A stretch of DNA of 64,000 nucleotides, taken from positions 60,749,001 through 60,813,000 of the forward strand of contig NC_133183.1 in assembly GCF_049306965.1 (NCBI RefSeq). Direction: 5' to 3'. The DNA comes from Danio rerio. Lineage: Eukaryota > Chordata > Actinopteri > Cypriniformes > Danionidae. Under the pieces are notes generated by a model that was not told the DNA's origin, did not search any database, and was given only the letters and a program-made list of their open reading frames with translations. The translations under genes were made by a program, and so were the position numbers. Shown here one piece after another: positions 1 through 10,890 of the stretch (position 1 is its first letter; every line of letters starts with the position of its first letter).

Positions 1-270
1 AATCTCTCAGGTTTTTATAATATTTGGCAACCCTTCATAGACTTCTTACAATCAGTATCTGTATAAACACGCATTTTCTTCCATTTTTTATATATAAACT
101 CTTATTGTACTTCTTGCTACAAAATTGTATTCTACTTCCACATTGTTTGTCTTTTCTGCTTTGTTTTGTATGTATATTCAAACAAAAATATTTGAGCCTT
201 TTTTATATTGTTGATTAAAATAAAAATAAAATAAAAAATAAATAAATAAATAAATAAAATAAAAAAAAAG
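1..270 (+). mobile_element. L1-type LINE, 3' end (C-terminus of ORF2 and A-rich tail)
   Basis: The first 66 bases read in frame 1 as the end of a reverse-transcriptase ORF (…SGFYNIWQPFIDFL…) closing in TAA at 64-66. The 'F..IW.PF..FL' ending is typical of fish L1 ORF2. An AT-rich 3' UTR follows, then an (AAATA)n-like tail at 216-270. The body lies left of the window. Confidence 0.65.
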
Positions 271-424
271 AAATATCGGTTCCACTTTAGTTTTCTTTTT
301 ACTTTAAAGTACTAAAATGTATTATACCTTTGTGATGATTTGAATCATGACGTCACAATAATGAATCAGGTGTACTTGAAAGCTATATGCTAACATTCAC
401 AATATACTGGTGAATTCATTAATT

Positions 425-1590
425 TATTAATTTTCCTTCGGCTTAGTCCCTTTATTTATCTGGGGTTGCCAACCTCCAGGGCCGGCGCATCCAGTGGCGT
501 AGCGGACGAGCCTGTCGTCGTCGTCACGATTTTCAATAATTGAAAATCCGGCAACTGCAATAATCAAACTCTTGGGAACAACTGTGGTCGGAACCAAAGT
601 TCACAGGTCTGTGTTCTCTGAACTCCTCTCAAACAGTGGACTACTTCATTCTGATTGCTTGCCGCCGAACCGCGTCATAGCTCATACCATAAAGTTGACT
701 TGATTTCAACTCTCCTCGATGCCCACACAGGAGAAGATGCGCCACGCTGTTTTTCGCCGCCGGTTCTCATTAAAAAGGAATGACTTCTGGCTACTTTGAT
801 GCTCTCGCCGCTTTCAGTTTGTGATCGCTCTTCAGTTTGCGAAAGCTTCCCCGCGTTGTTGCTCCACCCCGCCCCCCTTCCCCGCTCCTCAATTTGTGAT
901 CGCTTCCCTGCGTTGCCCCGCTCATCCCTTCCCCCCCCCCCCCCCCCCCCCCCAACTGGGGGCCCCGTCTGTGATCCCTGCAGGGGGGCCTCCGCGTTTT
1001 GCGCTATGCCACTGGGCGCATCCATAGAGGCGACCTAGGCGACACCTCCCTCACCCCCCACTGCCTCAATTATATCCGCGCCTAGGGCGGCAGAATAGAC
1101 AGGACGGCGTCCGCAACACCTCCCTCAACACCCGCGCCCTCAGTTATATCTGCGACCCAGCACCCCATACACCCCCCTTTCATTTTGACAACCGGTCATT
1201 ACCGTTTTCACTTTCGGGTTGAGGGCGGCGTGATCGTCCTTTGCCTAGAGCGGCAGTTCAGCTTGCTCCAGCCCTGCCAACCACCAACTATTCCAGCATA
1301 AGTTTTACACAGCGGATGCCCTTCCAGCTGCAACCCAGTACTGGGAAACATCCATACACACTTATTCACACTCACTATGGCTAATTTTGTTTACCCAATT
1401 CCCCTACAGCCTATGTGTTTGGACTGTGGGGGAAACCGGAGCACCCGGAGGAAACCCACACCAACACGGGGAGAACATGCAAACTCTACACAGAAATGCC
1501 AACTGGCCCAGCTGTGACTGGAACCAGCGACCTTCTTGCTGTGAGGCAACTGCTAACCACTGAGCCACCACGTCACCCATTTACTGTTGA
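425..1590 (-). mobile_element. DANA-type SINE, minus strand, split by a hAT-like element
   Basis: The 3' end of a minus-strand DANA (CTTCGGCTTAGTCCCTTTAT at 436-455) reaches 476. The SINE resumes at 1277 with the cells 'atccagc…tttacacagcggatgccc' and ends near 1578 in its tRNA-like head (ACCTTCTTGCTGTGAGGC). The split is caused by the element at 477-1276. Confidence 0.8.
477..1276. mobile_element. hAT-like non-autonomous element inserted in DANA
   Basis: The ends read CAGGGCCGG and CCAGCCCTG, a short inverted pair of the hAT style. It is flanked by CCAACCTC (469-476) and CCAACCAC (1277-1284), an 8-bp target duplication with one mismatch. The interior is GC-rich, holds a 23-base poly-C run at 931-953, and has no convincing coding sequence. 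Confidence 0.65.
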
Positions 1591-2197
1591 ATTGTTATTG
1601 AAATAATAGGAATTTTTCTGTGTTATTAAATTATGTTTACATGATAGAGATGTACTAAAAAGTGGAAAGTGTTTTCTTTGCTTCAAATACCAAAACAATG
1701 TTTTCACAGACCTAACACATAATGATACACATGTAATTTACTTCATCGTTTAAAAAATGAATTTCTTTCAGTGTACTGACTAATCAAGTTTTTAAGCACA
1801 CATATTGTAAAACATTCTAGAGAGAAAAAATGTTTTACTCATTTATGCTGAGCAGCACTACACTGAAATAAAAATGATTCATTGAATTTACTACATTTTT
1901 GAAAGTAAGGGATTTAAGGAGCTGTGTGAGTCCAGTTAATAGGATTCAGGTGTGCGGTGCAAAACATTGTGGTACATGTAGTCCGGTGACTACATTCAGG
2001 ACCTTGCAGACACTTTCCAAGGTGAATGTGCAGAAAGATCTGAAAAACGTTTTGGGGGGGTTGAGTAGCCAATTGCAAAATGAAGTTCAGGGGGCACTTT
2101 AGTTCATTTTTGATGGGCACTTTTTATCCAAGAGATAAAAGATTTTCGTTCGACTAAATTTTTGAATTCTCAAGAAGTAGCTGCAAACTTTTTAAAT
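1591..2197. other. No gene seen
   Basis: AT-rich sequence without a recognisable exon or repeat end. Short open frames near 1899-2120 on both strands have no familiar motif and probably belong to an old repeat. Confidence 0.5.
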
Positions 2198-2345
2198 GGT
2201 CAGTACCTGGATGGGAGACCACATGGGAAAGCTAGGTTGCTGCCGGAGGTGGTGTTAGTGAGACCAGCAGGGGGCACTCAACCTGTGGTCTGTGTGGGTC
2301 CTAATGCCCCAGTATATTGATGAGGACTTTATAATGCTCTGTGAG
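2198..2345 (+). repeat. SINE3 (5S-rRNA-derived SINE) fragment
   Basis: Bases 2198-2242 resemble the 3' half of 5S rRNA (CAGTACCTGGATGGGAGACC at 2201-2220, then CATGGGAAAGCTAGGTTGCTG-like text). They are followed by the SINE body 'agcagggggcactcaacctg…gtgggtcctaatgccccagtat'. The SINE3 family of zebrafish carries a 5S-derived promoter. The 5' half, with most of the promoter, is missing. Confidence 0.7.
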
Positions 2346-2543
2346 CGTCGTCCAGGGCCGGAGTGGGACTCCCCACTGACTGACCCACCTCATTGACTAA
2401 CTATATTAAAGTAACACAATTTTCAATTTCGTTTCTAATGACACTATCACATCTTTTTCAAGATAACAGCTGCTTTAGAACTTCAAATGTTCAACAACCC
2501 TAAAAGTATTATATGTCTTAACAATAAAAATAAAAAAAACTAC

Positions 2544-2616
2544 TCAGGTGAGGTTTGAACACAGGTCGGCAGTGTTATAACACAACGTGCTGATCACTGG
2601 ACCACAACGGCACTAT
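2544..2616 (-). pseudogene. tRNA-like sequence (tRNA pseudogene or SINE head)
   Basis: On the minus strand a box-A-like TGGTCCAGTGATCAG and a box-B-like GTTCAAACC sit at tRNA spacing, followed by a run of eight T (pol III terminator-like) just beyond. The acceptor and T stems pair poorly, so a working tRNA is unlikely. It could instead be the head of a tRNA-derived SINE. Confidence 0.4.
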
Positions 2617-2867
2617 TATGTTAGTGCGGTTGGACTGCTATCTGCAAGACTCTTAACCATAGTAGTACTTTCTATTGCTGGCTTAATCTTTTTCTCCCCT
2701 TTTTAGATTTCTGATCAAGTTATGTCAGATTGATTAATGCAGTGAATCATCTGATTTTCATTGATCAGGTGTAATATTCATTAATATTAATTATTCGAAT
2801 TTCTTATATTCACTAAGGTGCGGCTGTTTGGGGTCGTATGATAGTTACGACATCATTAACCTGCAGG

Positions 2868-3115
2868 CTGCCTTTTGCATATTTTCCAAGACACTAATTT
2901 CAGCTTAAAGTGACATTTAAAGGCTTAAATAGGGTAACTAACTCCGCAAGTTAGTATGATTAGCCAAATTATTTTATAACAATGGTTTGTTCTGCAATCA
3001 AAAATTATTGCATTGCTTAAGGGGGTGAATAAAATTGACCTTAAAATGGTTATTTAAAAAAATGCTTTTATTTTAGCTGAAATAAAATAAAAAAGGAGGG
3101 CCTCAACTGTACCTT
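2868..3115. mobile_element. Degraded Tc1/mariner-type short element (CAGTTGAAGTCAGAAT family)
   Basis: Shares the internal blocks 'agcttaaagtgacatttaaa' and 'ttgaccttaaaatgg' with better copies at 38228-38752 and 54430-54957. The left terminus is lost. The right terminus is degraded to 'cctcaactgta'. Confidence 0.6.
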
Positions 3116-3205
3116 AAACCATTTAGCAAATTTAATAATTATTTTTTTCAGTTTATATTACCAGTCAAAACCTTTTTGTGACCTAAAAAATGAGCAATGA
3201 AACAC

Positions 3206-3404
3206 CTTGATCCATACCAGCAGTGGCTGTGGAGACTCCAGGAGCGGAGGAGAGCCGTAGCCGGTCGAGCTCCCCCTGCAGGCGGCGGATCAGATCATCT
3301 TTAGCGTCCAGCTCCAGCTCCAGCTCGTCGATAAGAGCATCTCTCTGCCGTAACTCCTCAATCTTCAGCTGAAGTGCGAATTGAAGATCTCTGAGGGTCC
3401 CCAT
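3206..3404 (-). CDS. prkg1: cGMP-dependent protein kinase 1, beta-type first coding exon (partial gene)
   Basis: The minus strand encodes [20 protein letters not shown]… and continues through a leucine-zipper coiled coil (…[20 protein letters not shown]…). It is nearly identical, in the first 45 or so residues, to the remembered N-terminus of mammalian PKG I-beta. That zipper dimerises the kinase and docks isoform-specific anchoring partners such as IRAG. I start at the ATG at 3404 because it matches the family start, although the frame is open upstream to 3437. Two splice donors are possible: CTG|GTATGG (exon end 3218) or CAAG|GTGTTT (exon end 3206). The exon stops before the autoinhibitory SAEP-type segment and the cGMP-binding and kinase domains. 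These must lie left of the window. I cannot tell the teleost a and b copies apart. Confidence 0.85.
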
Positions 3405-3732
3405 GAGCCCCTGGATAACAGGACACAGAGAGGACATTTACATAGATAGCCAGCCAGCGATTAAACGTCGTTAAGTGAACAATTCAATGGATGCGAAATT
3501 AACGGCAAAGTTAAAGAGTCTATTGTTGCTCATATTAACGTACAAGCAAATAGATTAAGCCACTTTTGTTTTTATTTTTATGTGAAGACGACAGTTACCT
3601 GGATAATGCGATAAAAGATGGGGATTTTGTGGCGATTCTCTTGTAGAAGGATGCAGCTGGTCAGCTTCTGGAGTACTGGAGAAATCCACAGTGTGAATTT
3701 GAATCATGTCTCCTCGCAGCACGCGCCGAGAT

Positions 3733-3758
3733 CTGTGTGTGTGTGTGAGAGAGAGAGA

Positions 3759-3823
<65 letters not shown>
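3733..3823. repeat. (GT)n(GA)n microsatellite
   Basis: Seven GT units run into about 37 GA units with one GGG interruption. It sits upstream of the PKG1-beta exon, within 330-420 bp of its ATG, possibly in its 5' UTR or promoter. The open frames across it are repeat translations. Confidence 0.95.
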
Positions 3824-3827
<4 letters not shown>

Positions 3828-4147
3828 CAGAGCTCATTCTAATGCATAGCCTACATTTACAGGTAATGATATTCTCCACATTATTTAGACTGGACGAGCT
3901 GAATAAATCGATGACACAAAATACACTTTCATTTTCATTATACATCCAATCTCGGTTGTAATAAAGTTTCAATGAATATATTATGTCGAAAATATGTAGC
4001 ATAAGCAAAATGTAAATAAAGCGTGCACGCAACATTTTTCTTTAACTGGATAAAATAATTATAATCAAACATGTTGGTAATGCTTTTCAACAAGCTTCCA
4101 TTAATGTATTTACTAACGCCAATAAATAATGAACAATACTTTTATTA

Positions 4148-4381
4148 GAGAATTCATTCATTCATTCATTCATTTTTCTTTTTTCATCAAGGGACGCCAC
4201 AGCAGAAGGAACCGCTAACTTATCCAGCATATGTTTTACGCAGCAGATGTCCTACCAGCTGCAACCCTGTATTGGGAAACACCCATACACAGTCATTCCT
4301 GCTCACACATGGCTAATTCAGTTTACTCAATTCACCTATGGCGCGACAGTGAGGTGACAGTGCTAACCACTGAGCTGCTCT
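4148..4381 (-). mobile_element. DANA-type SINE, minus strand, internally deleted
   Basis: Starts with (ATTC)n and 'tcaagggacgccacagcaga', continues through 'cttatccagcatatgtttta' and ends 'gtgctaaccactgagctgct'. About 100 bases of the usual body are absent before the head. Confidence 0.75.
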
Positions 4382-4794
4382 TTTTCACTGGCTTATTGCT
4401 GTTTATTTAAAATATATCTGACTAAGACCTTGTTAATGTTAAATGCAAGCATATTTTGTCCTTTACTTTTGCAAAAAATAAAAAATAAATTAAACAGCAT
4501 TTTCATAATAAATATTAACTCCATCAAATGTTTTGAAGGCAACTCCACAATACAACTTTCTAAAAATGTAGAATGTTTTTTTTTTATTATTATTTGCAAT
4601 ATGCATTCATTTTTATAAAACATCTGAACCAAAACACTGAAAATTTGGATGTGGAAGTAAAAAATGAGATTTGTCCATTAGCAGTGGGACATAAATAACA
4701 GGGTTACTTTCGTTCCTAGAAACTTTATTTACTTCTAAATTGAAAAACTCAGACATTGCAAACATATGTGTTATTGCACTAAATAACCTGTAGA

Positions 4795-5160
4795 TTGATC
4801 TTTGTGACAGGCCAGTTGCCAGCCAGGTAAAGTATTTATTTTTTTTCCTCAAAAAATAACCTTTGGGTTATTCGTCTCGTTTTCTATTTAATTATGAGAT
4901 TTAAACACTGCATTTTAGTGACATTTTCAGCACTACTTTTAGCTGGATTAGCTGGATTTTTTAAAATACAAATTTAATACACAATAAATCATTAGAAAAA
5001 AATAGCAGTCATTAAAATTTTTAGTTAAAAACTGCAGCCTATTGTCATTTATTAGGCAAATAAACTGGCCAGCACATTCAACTTTACTTAGTCAGAATTT
5101 CTCCATTGGAATAATAAAAATTAGAACATAATAATAATAATAATAATGATACTAATAATA
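4795..5160 (+). repeat. Diverged direct repeat, copy 1 (second copy at 7300-7760)
   Basis: Shared blocks include 'ttctatttaattatgagatt', 'aaactgcagcctattgtcat' and 'ggaataataaaaattagaac', in the same order and orientation in both copies. No ends or target duplications were identified, so I cannot say whether it is a transposon or a local duplication. Confidence 0.6.
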
Positions 5161-5247
5161 ATAACAATGATGATAATAATAATGATAATAGTAATAACAA
5201 TGATAATAATAATAGTAATAATAATAATGATAATATTAATAACAATG

Positions 5248-5292
<45 letters not shown>

Positions 5293-5315
5293 TAATAATA
5301 TAATAATAATAACAT
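5128..5315. repeat. (ATA)n/(ATG)n imperfect trinucleotide microsatellite
   Basis: About 185 bp of ATA units with scattered ATG, AGT and ACA variants, upstream of the b2m-like gene. The poly-Leu and poly-Ile frames read across it are artefacts. Confidence 0.95.
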
Positions 5316-5678
5316 TTTTTCAAGAATTTCAGATTATTATTTTACTAATGTTTTGTATACACTCTGGCTTATGTTTTGTATATATTATTGTATAATTTCG
5401 CATTTTCTTTGTGTTGTCAATTAAAATACAGTGTTGGAACAAGCTTGACGGGCGGGGTTTAATGCAACACTTAGGACTTTGGACAAAACAGTCATGGAGG
5501 CCATCATAGAATGAACTTTGTACATTAATTATTGCGTGAAGCTGCATCCACTTGCTTTGTTTAACAAAAAAACAAACGTGATTTTATTATTATGAGAGCA
5601 GTTTGTATAAAACAAATAAAGACTCATTAATAAGCCCATACAATGCAAGTGACCACAAACTTGAGAGCGCCAAACTGA

Positions 5679-5712
5679 CCCAGCAACAGAGAAGAACACA
5701 TTTGATTGGTTA
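5679..5712 (+). promoter_or_regulatory. X1-box-like and Y-box-like motifs of an MHC-type promoter
   Basis: CCCAGCAACAGAGA (5679-5692) matches the X1 box core bound by RFX (family CC[T/C]AGCAACAGATG). Ten bases later TTTGATTGGTTA (5701-5712) matches the Y box, an inverted CCAAT bound by NF-Y. Mammalian B2M and MHC promoters use this pair, with an X2/CRE site between that is not evident here. The first ATG is 160 bp downstream. A clear S/W box is not seen. Confidence 0.65.
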
Positions 5713-5873
5713 AATAAATAACGCGGGCGGAGTTTCATGAGGTGCCCCGTATGTAGTCCTACTCTTCCGTCTTGCTGCATTGTGTTATTCTGTCAGAGAG
5801 AAATTAGGAGGCCATTGAAGTCGTCGGACTGAGGAACAAAATAACACAAGTTTTGGGACATAACTGTGAAAAC

Positions 5874-8800
5874 ATGTGGTTTAAGCTCGCCGTGGTCGCT
5901 CTTGTCTTTCTAAACGCCAGCTGTCTGGCTAAAGAAAGTAAGTATGAAGCGTCTATGTTAGTCAGTCTGTTTACTAATCAATTTATAATCGCACAGCTAT
6001 TATAATAAATATTTTGTAATTCAGGGATTTATTACTCAAAATAGACATAATGCGTTTGAATACGTCGATAATTTAAATAATTGTTATTATTTTCTGCGTA
6101 AATATGTTATGACGTACTTCCAGTGAACGTGTATAATACGACGAATGTAGTATTTTTAATGGGTAAAAACCTGCGGAGATACCAAAAACGTCGAAAGGTC
6201 GTTAGAATTAATGTATCATGGACCAATCAAACATGTTTTAGGCATGTTTGTTTGCCTCAAACGGCCTTAACATTTTTACTTTCGCTTTCACTTATTGGGG
6301 GAAAACACACACGCTGTAGAACTCGTTTTACAGGACACATTATGATGTTTGGTAGCCGAGTTGTACTGTGAAGCGATACTTAACAGACATAGAGGTAAAG
6401 TTGGCTTTATATTCACATTCGTCCATTTTCCATTTAGCAGTGTCTATATTGTTGACCCTGTTACTTTGAATATTCGATCGGAATTAGCATGCAAGTATGA
6501 CTTCTAAACAACATTAACACTACATTTGGTCTTGCCAATATACTCGACTTTTTTGGATCAATGTTGAAGCTTTTATTGCTCATAATATTTTAAAATCCTT
6601 TTCCTTATCCTATACACATGTGATTTTGGGTTTTATGTTAAGGATCGCTCTTTAATAGATGCTGGTTTTATTATAAACTTTATTTTATTATTATGTAAGT
6701 TTCACATACATAAATACAAGTTTTAAAAAAAGCAAACCTCTCTTCGTGGTGCTAAAAAAAAGAGATTCGAATGTATATGAAAGTGATTTCCAAGTCTTAA
6801 AATAGAAAAGCAATTAAAACAATTAATATATGCTCCTTCTTTAACATTTTTACATAAAATGTTAGCATATATGCATTTCCTATAGAAAAAGTGCATTAAT
6901 AACTCTTGTTAATAACTAAAATTGGAAAATGTGCGTTATATATTTGTATGTAATTTGATATTTATGTATCCTCTCCTCAGTTTTTTTGTTTTTCTTTCTC
7001 TTCTCTTCTCCTTTAATTTCTTTTTTTCTCACTTATTTCATTCTTGTTAAGAAATGTAAAGTAGTTGTATTGTATAAGAAAACTGTACATGCTGGTTCTT
7101 GTTAATAAAAAACAAAAACAAAAAAACTACATTAACACTACATTAACATTAGTCTAATTCACTGTGAACAATGTTTAACTTTGATAGTCATTTACTGCTA
7201 ATATGATTTCCATATTTAGAATTTGTAAACAATACTTTTCTGAAATTACATTATTAAGGAGAAAGTCTGAATACCCGAATATAAAAACATCTATTCAACT
7301 GGCTCATAGCCAGCCTGGTGGAAAATATGGTTCTTTTTGGTAAAAAAAGACTTTTTGTGGGTATTCGCCTCATTTTCTATTTAATTATGAAATTTAAATA
7401 CTGAATTTAGGTGATATTTTAAGCACTATTTTTGGGACATTCTAAAACACTTAACTTAAAAATAGGCTAAATGTACCCAAACATCAACCAGAGAAATCTA
7501 AATTGCTGTCAAAGTTTTTTTTTGTAATTAACCTTAACTACTGTAAAAATAACGAGTCCCAATTCCACAAATAAAGTGAAAAACATCACGTTAAGTGTTT
7601 TCTCCTATCATATATATCATTAGAAATAAGTTTTAATTAAAAACTGTAGCCTAGTGTAATTTATTAGGCAGCACATATAACTTTCCTCAGTTAGAATTTG
7701 ACAATTGGAATAATAAAAACTAAAACATAATAATACTATTATTACCACTAATAATAATAATTTAGAGCTTCACAATTTTTCTAGCCTTTCTTGAAAAGTG
7801 CTTTACATTTTTTTATTGGTCATGTTTTCTTTCAAGAATAAGGTCCAAGATTTATAGAATAAAAGTTATTTGTCAGATGTTTTCTCGATTTAAAAACAAT
7901 ACAGTAGCGAACGATGACCTCTCTTATATCAGATGTTTTCTTGAAACTCTTGAAAAATAATTGTTTGCATTAGTTTAAACTGATTAACTGAATTCACACC
8001 AGGAGTCCGCTTGGACTTAAAGCCTTTTTCAATAGGATATTATCACTATTTATGATGGTGTAGCAGTCAAATTAGGACAAATGTGCTCTTGAATGGGACA
8101 AATTCTAGACGTTTGTCAATGAGGGGTGGGTCTTCCGAACCCCCCCCCCCCCCCCCCCCAAGCCCCCCACCCCCCCACCCCCGGCTAAAGCCTGATTTAT
8201 ACTTCTGCGTCAGGTGACCGGCGTAACCCACGGCGCAGGCAACGCGCGTGGCTGTGCATTTATACTTCTGCGCGCTGTCTCTGCCGGTCTGCATTAACAC
8301 TTCCGAATTGCTAGTTGGCAGTGAGGTGTAAATGTTCCTCTGTGTCGAGTTTCTTCGCTACTTTTTTGCATTTCCTGAACACTTCCGGGATGTACAAGTG
8401 GCTCAAACTCGCTCATTTTGAGGCAGGAACCGGCGGACGTGCAACAACTTTAACTATGAGGTAAACACAAAACAAAACTTTCCATCCGGAGCTCCTTCAC
8501 GGGACTCCACACTTGTAAACAATCGCTCGCGCGGCGTCGCGCCATTCGCGCGCCTCTCGGTCCCGCCCAGACTCGTCAGCGCTACCAAGCCGACCAATCA
8601 CAGAGCTTATGCTACGCGTCGTTGCGACGTGTAGTTACATTTTTTGAGAGGTGCACGTCAGTGACGGCGATGGCCACGGCGAAGGGCTATGCGTCAGCGC
8701 CGTAGCATACGCCGGTGTTTGACGCAGAAGTATAAATCAGGCTTTAGGGCCTGCTTAATGACAAACTATTAGATCAAAACTTAAATTAAACATTCTGATA

Positions 8801-10716
8801 GGGTTAATAAAATCTAGATGTGTGTTTTCTTTCTTTTTTTAATGTGCTGAAGAGACTGAATCTGTAAAACTGAAAACACACATCTTTCAAAATGAGGTTT
8901 TCCTATATTAACCGAACATCAATAAATCTATATAACAAAGGGTTTTGGGTTTAAAAGACTACTATAATAATGGTTCAACTAAACATAATAATACATTGAA
9001 GTAAAGTTGTTGATTTTTTAGTCGTGCAACTGATCCAGCGTCATTCAGTAACAAAACCTGTGAGCTTTCTACTTAGACATTATTTATGTGTATCAAAAAC
9101 AGGTTTACCATGGTTTGGTGAACCCAAAATCGACACATATTCGCACAGTCATTCAGTGACAACAAATATAATACAAACTACTCAACTTACTGTAGTTCAA
9201 CTACTTCAACTTATAAAAATAATAATAATATAAAATTACACTAAATTAACACATCAGTAACGACACTAATAATAAACTAGCTTTCTATTCAGACATTATG
9301 TCTTTTACCACATTATTTACCATGGTTTGTGAACCCAAAATCAACACATATTCGCACATTCATTCGTTGACAACAAATATAATACAAACTACTTCAACTT
9401 ATAAAAATAATAATACAAAAATTACACTAAATTAACACACCAGTAATAATACTAGTAATAAACTAGCTTTCTATTTAGACATTATTCATGTCTTTTACCA
9501 CAATATTTACCATGGTTTGTGAACGCAAAATATTATATAATATAATATTATATTCGCACATTCATTCGGTGACAATTTGTGACACACTCCCTATATTGTT
9601 TACCACGCCATTTTGAATTTTATGTCTGAAATCGTATGCAAGCACAACTTCAAAACAACATTAGCACTATTTAATTGATTGTGATCGTGATTGTGTATTT
9701 TTCCTATTTAGAATACCTAAATAAAATTATATTACTAAGGAGAAAGTTTAAATGTGCGAATACAAAACCAAATTTACCCCAATTAATACAAATAAATAAG
9801 ACATGAACATAAAAACAAACACGTCTACAAGATTGAATTAGTTATACAGATATCAAAATAATGACCTTTTCTTTGTGTGTTATCTCTAGCTCCCCCAAAA
9901 GTCCAAGTGTACAGTCGCAACCCTGGTGAATATGACAAAGAGAACACGCTGATCTGCTATGTCAGTGGATTTCACCCTCCTGACATCACCATCGAGCTCC
10001 TCAAAAATGGACAGCCGATCGAGAAAACCACACAGACAGATCTGGCCTTCGAACAGGGTTGGTTTTTCCACCTGACAAAGTTTGCTGCTTTCAAGCCCCG
10101 GCCTGGAGAGGTGTACACCTGCCAAGTCCGTCACCTCACAGAGACTAAGACCTACACATGGGGTAAGAACTATTATTAGTTCTTTAACTTGTGTTTTTTA
10201 AAATAAGACACCTAGTTCTTGATTAGTTCTATCCTATTTTTGTTTCTGCATATAATATATAAAGATATCAGAAGTCTAATGTTGGATTATTTAAGAATTG
10301 TTTTAGTATTTCTCAATTTTTGCAGCATATTTTTCTACATTTACATTTAATCATTTAGCAGACGCTTTTATCCAAAGCGACTTACAAATGAGAGTCTATT
10401 GTCTATTTTGCCTTCACAGTCACACACTTTCTAGTAGGGGCTGTGCAATATGACAATATTTAAAGTATCATATTGTTGGTAGATCTATGTAAAAAAGGCC
10501 TGCCTCCACAGCTGGAAAAAATCCTAGAGGAAACACTGATATGTATATAATTTTACTTTGAATTTTATGACTAAAGTTTGTTGTATATTTAGTTATTTCT
10601 TGATTGACAGCCAACAGTTTCACAAAGGAAATTATGAATAATTAAATGACATCAATGAAATTATCTTTAATGAATCTTAATGATCTGTTTTCTGTCTTGT
10701 AGAGCCTGACATGTGA
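5874..10716 (+). CDS. b2ml: Beta-2-microglobulin paralogue (b2m-like)
   Basis: Three coding exons, 5874-5937, 9890-10162 and 10703-10716, give 116 residues. All junctions are GT/AG and both introns are phase 1. Residues 1-19 or so (MWFKLAVVALVFLNASCLA) form a signal peptide. Residues 22-116 form one C1-set immunoglobulin domain with the disulfide pair C44-C99, W79 and the C1 motif YTCQVRH (97-103), ending TWEPDM. It is the soluble light chain of MHC class I, needed for heavy-chain folding in the ER and surface display. The 116-residue length fits the family (119 in humans). The protein differs at many positions from the zebrafish b2m I remember (…FPGEYGKPNTLICYVSSF…), so I call it the b2m-like paralogue. 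A further intron appears to follow the stop, with a noncoding exon from 10891, as in mammalian B2M. Confidence 0.93.
6391..7290. mobile_element. TIR element of the GAGGTAAAGTTGG family, in b2m-like intron 1
   Basis: The left end 'gaggtaaagttggctttata' (6392-6411) faces an inverted right end '…aatacccgaatataaaaaca' near 7290. The interior blocks ('gcaagtatgacttctaaaca', 'aatgtttaactttgatagtc') recur in the 9.0-9.8, 15.7-15.9 and 17.7-19.5 kb copies. About 600 bp of extra AT-rich sequence separates the two halves. Confidence 0.5.
7300..7760 (+). repeat. Diverged direct repeat, copy 2 (first copy at 4795-5160)
   Basis: Same orientation and block order as 4795-5160 ('ttctatttaattatgaaatt', 'ggaataataaaaactaaaac'). 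The two copies bracket the promoter and first exon of the b2m-like gene. Confidence 0.6.
8189..8743 (-). mobile_element. Harbinger-like TIR element (AGCCTGATTTATACTTCTGC family), copy 1
   Basis: Perfect inverted ends AGCCTGATTTATACTTCTGC / its complement, flanked by TAA and TTA (TWA target, Harbinger-like). The minus strand carries the N-terminal frame [10 protein letters not shown]-type text seen best in the 30.5-kb copy. Located in intron 1 of the b2m-like gene. A poly-C run lies just outside at 8140-8159. Confidence 0.75.
9036..9775. repeat. Cluster of GAGGTAAAGTTGG-family fragments
   Basis: Three partial units in tandem share 'aaacccaaaatcgacacatattcgcac'-type text (split here: 'aacccaaaatcgacacatat'), 'gacaacaaatataatacaaa' and 'ttactaaggagaaagtttaa'. 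They lie at the end of intron 1, just before exon 2 of the b2m-like gene. Confidence 0.5.
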
Positions 10717-10890
10717 ACACACAACAGTAAGTACTGATATCTTCACTAATTTTGAAGAAAAAAGATTGAATATTTGTGAATATTAGCTTATACTGTAGAA
10801 TGATTTTGGTTAAATTGTTTCAGTTATTATCATATGATTGTAAGCTGCTGTTAATGTCACCATTTGCTAAATGCATTTTGCTTTTTACAG

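Noticed and set aside
2198-2242. 5S rRNA gene
   Set aside because: Only the 3' half of 5S is present and it runs into a SINE3 body.
3618-4035. Open frames with Arg-Glu or Ser-Leu dipeptide runs on both strands
   Set aside because: They are produced by the (GA)n microsatellite.
5084-5323. Long leucine-rich or isoleucine-rich open frames
   Set aside because: They are translations of the (ATA)n microsatellite on the minus strand, not a membrane protein.
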